From positions 1-21,650 of the forward strand of contig DATMQA010000159.1 in the NCBI GenBank assembly GCA_035566895.1: a stretch of 21,650 nucleotides of DNA. Reading direction: 5' to 3'. This document shows positions 15,843-21,650 of this stretch, in pieces. Each line of letters begins with the position of its first letter. Positions within the stretch are counted from its first letter, which is position 1. The notes beneath the pieces were generated by a model. It was given only the letters and a program-made list of their open reading frames with translations. It had not been told where the DNA came from and searched no databases. This DNA comes from DATMQA01 sp035566895 (lineage in GTDB: Bacteria > Verrucomicrobiota > Verrucomicrobiia > Limisphaerales > UBA8199). Both the position numbers and the translations under genes were made by a program.

Positions 15843-16000
15843 CTCGGGATTTCTAGTCCCACCATATCACAGCTCGCGAGTTGTGAACAGCAGAAAGTCG
15901 ACGGAATGCGCAGAAACACGCAGAAACGAAAATCAAAATTCCTTTGTTGTCGATACTCCTGCAACAACTGCTTGCCCTCAGCTACGCGCAGCGCCAGCGC
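15843..16000. other. Intergenic region between kinase genes
   Basis: This 158-base gap holds a tandem 10-base repeat (CGCAGAAACA at 15909-15918, CGCAGAAACG at 15919-15928), an 8-base palindrome CTCGCGAG near 15873, and a small inverted repeat. The leader next to the kinase start shares TAGAAATCCC with the leader of the neighbouring kinase, consistent with duplication. No small gene was convincing. Confidence 0.45.
15944..15967 (-). terminator. Weak candidate terminator after the GH29-fused kinase gene
   Basis: Read on the minus strand downstream of the stop at 16001, TTGTTG and CAACAA form a six-base stem with a 12-base loop. An AGGAATTTTGATTTT stretch with two short T-runs follows. The stem is short and AT-rich, so this is only a candidate. 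Confidence 0.22.
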
Positions 16001-18715
16001 TCAGCGTTGGGCGGAGCTGGCCTGCCCGCCAATCAGCTTTTTCATTTCCATCAACACGGCGACGCCGGAGTCAGGAATGCGGCCCGCTGTGTCGGGCCCG
16101 ACGTTGAGGAGGAAGCTCTGGCTTTGGGCCCTGCACGCAGCGTATTTGTTGTAAAGTTGGTTCGCCGGGAGGATGCGAGCATTCGGAGACCATAGCCAAC
16201 CCTCGTTAACAGTCGCACAATCATAAGCTGGCCCGAACTCATGGTCGTCGGTTCCCATGATGACGCATTGCGGGTTAAACCGTTTAATGATTTGGCAAAG
16301 CTCCTTGAACTGGTCGGGCGAGAACCTGGTCCCTCCGTCGAAGACCTGAAGCCCGAGCTCGGGGTGCCTCGAGTGCAGGTCCGTGATATGCTTCTTGATG
16401 AGGTTGAAATAGACCTGACCCACGGGGCCGTTGAATCGGACAGCCCCTTCATTATGTGCATCGGGGATTGAGTAATGCACCCCCGGCACAATGCCCTCGT
16501 CTTTGCAGGCGGCGATGAAATCCGCGACAATGTCGGTCTTCACCGGACTGCTGGCGACGCTGTAATCGTAATCTTTGGCCGGCCAGAGGCAAAAGCCCGC
16601 CTCGTGCTTGGCGGTTAGTACGGCAAAGGTCATACCCGCTTCCTTGGCCGTGCGGGCCCAGCCCCGCACGTCCAGCGCGCTCGGGGCGAATCGTTCTGCC
16701 GGAACCTTGCCCAGGTCTTTGGCCCCGATGTAGCCGGCGAATGTGGAGATGTCGAAGTGGATGTAGAGGCCGTATTTGAGCGAGGTAAAATCAGGCATTG
16801 AATCTCCCGCGTCTCTGGCTCGGCCGCTGCCTGCGCTGGCTAGCTCCCGTGCGGGGCGGGCCGTCAGTCGTTTGAGCCGGAGTTCTCTGACCTGGGCGGT
16901 CACGGCAGGGCCGCGGTTCAGGAAAAGTTTCAACGCGAGCGATCCCAAAGCGTGTCGTTTCACCGGGTTGTCGTCGGTGCAATCCAGCATAAGGTGCCCA
17001 TTGACCCAACAGCAAATGCGGTTGGTCTGTGCCCGAATGGTCACTTCGTTCCAATCTGCTTTTTTAAAATCGGCTTCCAACTCTTTGCTGGTGGTCGCGA
17101 CGCGGCCCACCACCGAAATTTCCTCGGCCTTGCTGGAAGCCCGTGCGACGGTCCGCTGACCGGCCTTGGCCAACACGCCGCGTGCCGCGGAGCCCTGGGT
17201 GGCAAGGCCGACCTCCCTCAATTCACAATGGTTGCCCGGCAAGGTGTAAAGGTCCACATTGTAGCCAGCCAGTTCTCCTTCGGCGTCGAGTTTTGCCAGA
17301 AACCGGATGCCCGCCATGCCTTGGACAAACTGGTCTGGCGGTTGTTTAATGGCGAACCGCAACTCAAAATCCCCAAGCTCTCCGCCGGTCCAAGTCAGCA
17401 AGTGGTCACCCCGCACCGCGCCCTCGACCTTCCCAACGATGGCTCCATCCCGCACCGACCAAGCCTTGCTATCGCCTTTCCAGCCAGACAAATCGCGGCC
17501 ATTGAACAGAGAGACGAAGCCGTCTTCCGAGTCGTCTGGTGGGAGGCTCGGGGCAGAGCTTACTATGGGAGGGGATGAAGCTGCGCTTGCGGCGGGGGGT
17601 TGAAGCTTGACGTTCACCTCAAGGCTCTCCGTAGGCTGTGGCGTACTGCCAGCACGATGCTTGACGAAATACCAGACGCCTGCGCCTGTCAGGAGTATGG
17701 CAGCGACAACTCCACCCCCGACGAGCGCCAGCCGCCTTCCCACGGCGGTCGGACCGGGTGCCTCCGAGGCAGGCACTTCAACCTCAGCGTCACCTCGGGT
17801 GGCATCCGACTTGGGAAACATCGCTTCGGCCAAGCTTTCCATCGATGGCTTCCGAACGACCTCCAGCCCAATCCATTCAGCCACGGCCCGTGCGCTCTGG
17901 GGGCGCTGCGCCGGCTCCTTGGCCAGGCAAGCCATGACAATTGCGGCCACATCCGGCGGAACAAGGTTTTGAACTTCTAAACCGGCCATTCTCTCCTCCA
18001 GCGGCTCAGGCGGCTCGTGCAATACCTGGTGTGTAATATCCCCGGTGTAGAAAGGCGGCTTGCCCGACAGCAGTTCATAGAGCGTTGCCCCTAGCGCGTA
18101 AATATCATCCGTGACCTGGGGCCGCTTGCCCGCCAACTGTTGCGGACTCATGTAAGGCAGCGTGCCGCTGGTCGCCTGGCGGCCCGAGACCCGGCTGACC
18201 GAATCGCTCACTGTCGCCGCGATGCCAAAGTCAGCCAGCTTCAACCGGCCTTTGGAATCAACCATGATATTGCCCGGCTTGAGGTCGCGGTGGATGACCT
18301 TCTCGCCATGGGCGTAATCGAGTGCCGCGCACAGTTGCTCCACCAGCGGCTTGATCTGGTCCCAGGCCAACACACGACCTTGTTGATCGACGCGCAGCGA
18401 GGAGAGAGTCGGCCCATCGACGTACTCCATCGCGATGAACGCCAGGCCGCCGTCTTCTTCGTGCAGGTCGTGGATGCGGACGATGTTCGAATGGGTGAGC
18501 TTATGGCTCCGGGCGGTTTCGCGCCTGAGATCATCCAACGCCGCCACGTCGCTGCGGATTTCCGGCGGCAGGAATTTCAGCGCGACCGGTTCGAGCAGAC
18601 GTTCATCCTGCGCCAGCCAGACTTCGCCCATGCCGCCGCGACCCAGCGTCCGGACGAGGGTGAACCTGCCGGCGCCAACCGTTCGGCCAGGTTGTAATGG
18701 ACTCGAATCAGACAT
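16001..18715 (-). CDS. Transmembrane Ser/Thr kinase fused to DUF1080 and GH29 alpha-L-fucosidase-like domains
   Basis: A 904-residue protein starting at the ATG at 18715 (MSDSSPLQPGR), which aligns with the paralogous kinase start; the open frame upstream is not conserved. The kinase core is intact: GRGGMGEV (25-32), Lys47, HRDLKPGN (142-149), DFG (162-164). A membrane helix lies at about 329-348. Residues ~398-617 match the DUF1080/3-keto-disaccharide hydrolase fold (FVSLFNGRDLSGWKG, a LLTWTGGELGDFELRF strand, ADWNEVTI, VNGHLMLDCTDD). Residues ~640-895 match GH29 alpha-L-fucosidase: KYGLYIHFD, LTAKHEAGFCLW, GVHYSIPD, LQVFDGG, LLNVGPD. The presumed nucleophile Asp is D793. Both outer domains are expected in the periplasm. 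Either the protein cleaves or senses fucosylated glycans, or the glycosidase fold is used as a sugar sensor. I know no standard family with this full architecture. Confidence 0.85.
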   Translation of the reverse strand: MSDSSPLQPGRTVGAGRFTLVRTLGRGGMGEVWLAQDERLLEPVALKFLPPEIRSDVAALDDLRRETARSHKLTHSNIVRIHDLHEEDGGLAFIAMEYVDGPTLSSLRVDQQGRVLAWDQIKPLVEQLCAALDYAHGEKVIHRDLKPGNIMVDSKGRLKLADFGIAATVSDSVSRVSGRQATSGTLPYMSPQQLAGKRPQVTDDIYALGATLYELLSGKPPFYTGDITHQVLHEPPEPLEERMAGLEVQNLVPPDVAAIVMACLAKEPAQRPQSARAVAEWIGLEVVRKPSMESLAEAMFPKSDATRGDAEVEVPASEAPGPTAVGRRLALVGGGVVAAILLTGAGVWYFVKHRAGSTPQPTESLEVNVKLQPPAASAASSPPIVSSAPSLPPDDSEDGFVSLFNGRDLSGWKGDSKAWSVRDGAIVGKVEGAVRGDHLLTWTGGELGDFELRFAIKQPPDQFVQGMAGIRFLAKLDAEGELAGYNVDLYTLPGNHCELREVGLATQGSAARGVLAKAGQRTVARASSKAEEISVVGRVATTSKELEADFKKADWNEVTIRAQTNRICCWVNGHLMLDCTDDNPVKRHALGSLALKLFLNRGPAVTAQVRELRLKRLTARPARELASAGSGRARDAGDSMPDFTSLKYGLYIHFDISTFAGYIGAKDLGKVPAERFAPSALDVRGWARTAKEAGMTFAVLTAKHEAGFCLWPAKDYDYSVASSPVKTDIVADFIAACKDEGIVPGVHYSIPDAHNEGAVRFNGPVGQVYFNLIKKHITDLHSRHPELGLQVFDGGTRFSPDQFKELCQIIKRFNPQCVIMGTDDHEFGPAYDCATVNEGWLWSPNARILPANQLYNKYAACRAQSQSFLLNVGPDTAGRIPDSGVAVLMEMKKLIGGQASSAQR

Positions 18716-18740
18716 TCCGGGGATTTCTATGCCTAGTATA
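18715..18740 (-). promoter_or_regulatory. Candidate -10 box and leader of the GH29-fused kinase gene
   Basis: On the minus strand TATACT (18740-18735) lies 19 bases ahead of the ATG and matches five of six consensus positions, but no good -35 box is evident at normal spacing. The leader word TAGAAATCCC next to the ATG is shared with the kinase gene starting at 15842. If the box is real, the mRNA leader would be only about a dozen bases. Confidence 0.25.
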
Positions 18741-18854
18741 GCGTACTGGGGAAGGTTGGGAAAGAAGAAGGGGCCAGGCAAAGCCGCACGAACGGTCAGC
18801 GGATCACCTCGAATCGTAGACGATCGCCCACAGCGCCCCGGCAACCCAGTGGTC

Positions 18855-21650
18855 TCAGTGGGAGAGCGCGGCTGCGTCGTTGGCTGGGTTGAGTTGGGCT
18901 CCGCCAGGAAGTCCCTTGCGAATAAGGTGGTTGCCGGTATCGGCGATGTAAAAGAGATCTGCTGAGCCGTTGACCACCACGCCGCAAGGCTGAAAAAGCC
19001 GCGCGCTGGACCCGGTGCCGGGCAGGCTCCCGGATCTTCCCGCCAGGCCGGCCAGCGTGCTTACCGCGCCGGACGGAGTAATTCTTCTGATGGTCGAGTT
19101 ATGAAAATCGGCCACGTAAATATTCCCGGCGTTGTCCACGGCCAGGCCGCGCGGCGAATTAAAACGCGCGAGGAGGGCCGGGCCATCAGCGCTGCCGCTT
19201 TTGCCGGCCAACCCGGCGAAGGTGCTGACCACGCCGGCGGGGGTCACTTTGCGCACCGTGAAATTAGCCCAGTCGGCCACAAGGACGTTTCCGGCGGTGT
19301 CCACCGCCACCGCGCGGGGTGAGTTAAACCGAGCCGCGTTTCCGGGACCGTCGGCGCTGCCACTCCGGCCGGGCATGCCCGCCAAAGTGCTGACCTGGCC
19401 GGTCGCGGTGATTCTGCGGATCGCATTATTGTCCGAATCCGCGACATAGAGGTTGCCCGCGTGGTCAACCGCCAAGCCCTTGGGATTGGAGAACCGGGCG
19501 GCACTGCCCAGACCATCGGCACTTCCGGGGCTGCCAGCCAGGCCTGCGAAGGTGCTTACGACCCAGTCGCGTCCGCTGGGGGTGATCGTGCGGATGGTGT
19601 GGTTGCCCGAATCGGCCACGTAGAGAATGCCCGCTCGATTGACGCCGACAGCGTTAGGCGAGTTGAACCGGGCCGTGCCGGAGGGGCCATCGTTAGCTCC
19701 GGCTTCCCCGGCTAAGCCGGCGATGGTGCTGACCTTTGCTGCCGGAGTGATCTTGCGAATCGTGTTATCACTGGTGACATAGATAGTACCGGTCTCATCC
19801 GTGGCGATGCTGCAAGGGAAACGAAACTGCGCGTCGGCGCCAGGCCCATCGGCACTGCCCGCGTGCGTTTGCCCGGCAAAATCAACCACTCGCAAGTCCA
19901 CGCCTGAGATGGACCCGACCGCTCCAACTGCCGGTTGGTCGGAGGCAGGCCCGGCGAATGCCCCATACAACTGGCGGACTTCATCGGCCGAGAGAGCGCG
20001 GTTGAAGATCATGACTTCGTCCATTACGCCATCGAAGGAGGTACCGATGTCGTCGAATCTTGGATTGGGGTTCGCGAGGTTGATCCCGATGGTCAGGTCG
20101 AAGGAATTCCGGGGCAAGGCGCTCTGCCAGTGCGCGACGCTCGCCTGAAGCTTGCCGTCCACGTAGCACCGCGCCTCGTCACCGTCGCAGGTCGTGACGA
20201 CATGATGCCAGAGGCCGTCGTTCACCGGGCCATCGCTATCCACCTCGGCTTCTCCTCTACCCGGACCGCTCCCGACACCGACCTCCAGTGCAAGCTTACC
20301 CTGACGGTGCTGTCCAGGTGTAAATTCTCCACGCACACTCAGCGCAATACCGTTACTGCAGTCCTTGTCAAAGATGCGACGCCAAAGTTGGCCGCCGCGG
20401 GAGGTTTTTATCCACGCGGCCAGCGTAATCCGGGACGGGTTCAACGAATCATTGTTTGGCACCCGGATGTAACTGTTGGTGGGGTCGAACTGAAACGCTC
20501 CGGCGCGCCGGCCTTGCGGCGTCCACTGAGCGCCGACCACATGTCCGTCATTGCCCAAGCCGCTCTCGTCACGGACCACGCCGTTTTCCGGCGGTTGATC
20601 GAAGCTGAAATAGAGGACCAAACCATCGCGCGCCGGCAAAGTGGTTGGTGGGCCGGCCGTACGCCGCTGGACTCCGGCGGTTGAATCCGCGGGCTGCGTG
20701 GGCGGCAGACGGCCTTTTTCCGCGCTGCGATCCCTCGTGAAATACCAGATGCCTGCGCTCGCCAAGAGCAATACGGCTACGACCCCATTTGCCACCAGCG
20801 CCAGATTTCTCGCGCGGGCTGCGGGCACAGCCGCCTCCGCTTGCTGCGCGTCCGCCGCGCCGCCACCGGCGCCGGCATTAGACTGAGGAAACATCGCCGC
20901 GCCCAGACTTTCAACCGTGGGCTTGCTGTCGGTCTCCAGTCCAATCCACTCCGCTACAGCCCGGGCGCTCTGCGGGCGTTGCGCCGGCTCCTTGGCCAGG
21001 CAAGCCATGACGATCGCTGCCACATCCGGCGGGACAGGGTTCTGAATTTCCAGGCCTGCCATGCGCTCGTCAAGCGGCTCCGGCGGCTCATGCAATACTT
21101 GATGCGTAATATCACCGGTGTAGAAAGGCGGCTTGCCCGACAGCAACTCATAGAGCGTTGCTCCGAGCGCATAAATGTCATCGCTCACTTGTGGCCGTTT
21201 GCCGGCCACCTGCTGCGGGCTCATATAGGGCAGGGTACCGCTGGTGGCGTGGCGCCCTGAGACTCGGCTGACCGAATCGCTGACCGTGGCCGCGATGCCA
21301 AAGTCCGCCAGCTTCAACCGGCCCTTGGAATCGACCATGATATTGCTCGGCTTGAGGTCGCGGTGGATGACTTTCTCGCTGTGCGCATAATCCAGCGCGG
21401 CGCAGAGCTGCTGGACCAGGGGCTTGAGCTGGTCCCAAGCCAGCACCCGACCGGGTTGCTCGACACCCAGGGAGGAAAGCGTCGGGCCATCGACGTACTC
21501 CATCGCGATGAAGGCCAGGCCGCCGTCTTCTTCGTGCAGGTCGTGGATGCGGACGATGTTAGCATGGGTGAGCTTATGACTGCGGGCCGTCTCGCGCCTG
21601 AGATCATCCAACGCCACCACGTCGCTGCGGATTTCCGGCGGCAAAAACTT
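18855..21650 (-). CDS. Transmembrane Ser/Thr kinase with LamG and six NHL repeats (5' end cut by window edge)
   Basis: The frame is open through the right edge, so the N-terminus is missing. By comparison with the two paralogs about 46 residues are absent, including the glycine loop. The window starts at the Lys of the VALKF motif. HRDLKPSN and DFG are present, so the kinase is probably active. After the kinase domain comes a membrane helix (LALVANGVVAVLLLASAGIW), then a LamG/concanavalin-like domain (GLVLYFSFDQ, GLWHHVVTTCDGDEARCYVDG, FDGVMDEVMIFNRALSADEV). Six NHL-type repeats of about 55 residues follow, with motifs such as GLAVDHAGNLYVADSDNNAI and GSADGxGxAARF. Six repeats fit a complete six-bladed propeller. 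Both outer domains are binding modules, so this is probably a receptor kinase for a glycan or wall ligand. Its stop lies 139 bases upstream of the next kinase start. Confidence 0.88.
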   Translation of the reverse strand, partial: KFLPPEIRSDVVALDDLRRETARSHKLTHANIVRIHDLHEEDGGLAFIAMEYVDGPTLSSLGVEQPGRVLAWDQLKPLVQQLCAALDYAHSEKVIHRDLKPSNIMVDSKGRLKLADFGIAATVSDSVSRVSGRHATSGTLPYMSPQQVAGKRPQVSDDIYALGATLYELLSGKPPFYTGDITHQVLHEPPEPLDERMAGLEIQNPVPPDVAAIVMACLAKEPAQRPQSARAVAEWIGLETDSKPTVESLGAAMFPQSNAGAGGGAADAQQAEAAVPAARARNLALVANGVVAVLLLASAGIWYFTRDRSAEKGRLPPTQPADSTAGVQRRTAGPPTTLPARDGLVLYFSFDQPPENGVVRDESGLGNDGHVVGAQWTPQGRRAGAFQFDPTNSYIRVPNNDSLNPSRITLAAWIKTSRGGQLWRRIFDKDCSNGIALSVRGEFTPGQHRQGKLALEVGVGSGPGRGEAEVDSDGPVNDGLWHHVVTTCDGDEARCYVDGKLQASVAHWQSALPRNSFDLTIGINLANPNPRFDDIGTSFDGVMDEVMIFNRALSADEVRQLYGAFAGPASDQPAVGAVGSISGVDLRVVDFAGQTHAGSADGPGADAQFRFPCSIATDETGTIYVTSDNTIRKITPAAKVSTIAGLAGEAGANDGPSGTARFNSPNAVGVNRAGILYVADSGNHTIRTITPSGRDWVVSTFAGLAGSPGSADGLGSAARFSNPKGLAVDHAGNLYVADSDNNAIRRITATGQVSTLAGMPGRSGSADGPGNAARFNSPRAVAVDTAGNVLVADWANFTVRKVTPAGVVSTFAGLAGKSGSADGPALLARFNSPRGLAVDNAGNIYVADFHNSTIRRITPSGAVSTLAGLAGRSGSLPGTGSSARLFQPCGVVVNGSADLFYIADTGNHLIRKGLPGGAQLNPANDAAALSH
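18900..19880 (-). repeat. Six NHL-repeat coding units
   Basis: The DNA encoding the propeller carries about six units of roughly 165 bases, recognisable by recurring words such as GGCGAATTAAAACG/GGTGAGTTAAACCG and GCCGGCCAGCGTGCTTAC/GCCAAAGTGCTGACC. The unit sequences differ at many third positions, so the array is not a fresh expansion. The two end units (18900-19080 and 19780-19880) are the most diverged. Confidence 0.75.

Noticed and set aside
16030..16800. Separate free-standing alpha-L-fucosidase gene
   Set aside because: The frame is continuous with the kinase, there is no stop or credible internal start with a ribosome-binding site, and the DUF1080 part joins directly to it.
18716..18844. 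N-terminal extension of the GH29-fused kinase
   Set aside because: The paralogous kinase aligns from the ATG at 18715, and the upstream part is not conserved.
18900..19880. CRISPR-like or satellite array
   Set aside because: The ~165-base periodicity is explained by the NHL repeats of the encoded protein.

Overview
The window looks like a high-GC, gene-dense bacterial chromosome segment. Its style points to a Verrucomicrobiota/Planctomycetota-type genome, and a Pedosphaera-like verrucomicrobium would fit. The clues are transmembrane Ser/Thr kinases fused to variable outer domains (formylglycine-generating-enzyme-like, DUF1080, GH29, LamG, NHL), GYF_2-type domains, and intergenic repeats built on AAATCCGAAAT and GAACACAAAG words. 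This placement is inferred from gene content; no rRNA or other phylogenetic marker is present.

Region 1 (1-292) has no convincing gene. It holds a short direct repeat and a possible promoter. Region 2 (293-12024) is a nine-gene, plus-strand cluster with many overlaps or short gaps. In order it encodes: (1) a P-loop GTPase with a degenerate FHA-like domain, a GYF_2-like domain and a zinc ribbon; (2) a GAP1-N2-like GTPase-associated protein with a C-terminal membrane anchor; (3) a 984-residue coiled-coil/membrane protein of unknown family; (4) a GYF_2 plus TM2-domain membrane protein; (5) a MotA/TolQ/ExbB-type channel subunit; (6, 7) two different MotB/TolR/ExbD-type subunits, each with an Asp at the start of its single membrane helix; (8) a zinc ribbon-TM-glycine-rich-vWA protein; (9) a membrane-anchored YfaP/DUF2135-like protein. 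My reading is an energised envelope machine: a cytoplasmic GTPase module, an ion-driven stator with two unlike B subunits, and two extracytoplasmic modules. Single domains have relatives in GTPase-associated conflict systems described from genome neighbourhoods. The part list also resembles the Agl-Glt machine of Myxococcus (one TolQ-like and two TolR-like subunits, a small GTPase, and FHA/GYF/zinc-ribbon adaptors). The function of the whole set is not known to me.

Region 3 (12035-21650) is entirely on the minus strand and converges on region 2 with only 10 bases between stop codons. It holds an FHA-GAF-class III nucleotide cyclase and three tandem paralogous transmembrane Ser/Thr kinases; the third runs off the right edge. 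The kinase halves are nearly the same, but each outer half is different: an FGE-sulfatase fold lacking the catalytic cysteines, DUF1080 plus an alpha-L-fucosidase-like GH29 domain, and LamG plus six NHL repeats. Gaps of 136-158 bases separate these genes. The kinases plausibly read extracytoplasmic signals. The cyclase has an intact phosphothreonine-reading FHA motif, so it is a plausible kinase target. The FHA-like domain of the GTPase has lost the key residues.

I saw no tRNA, rRNA, CRISPR array, integrase or transposase gene.
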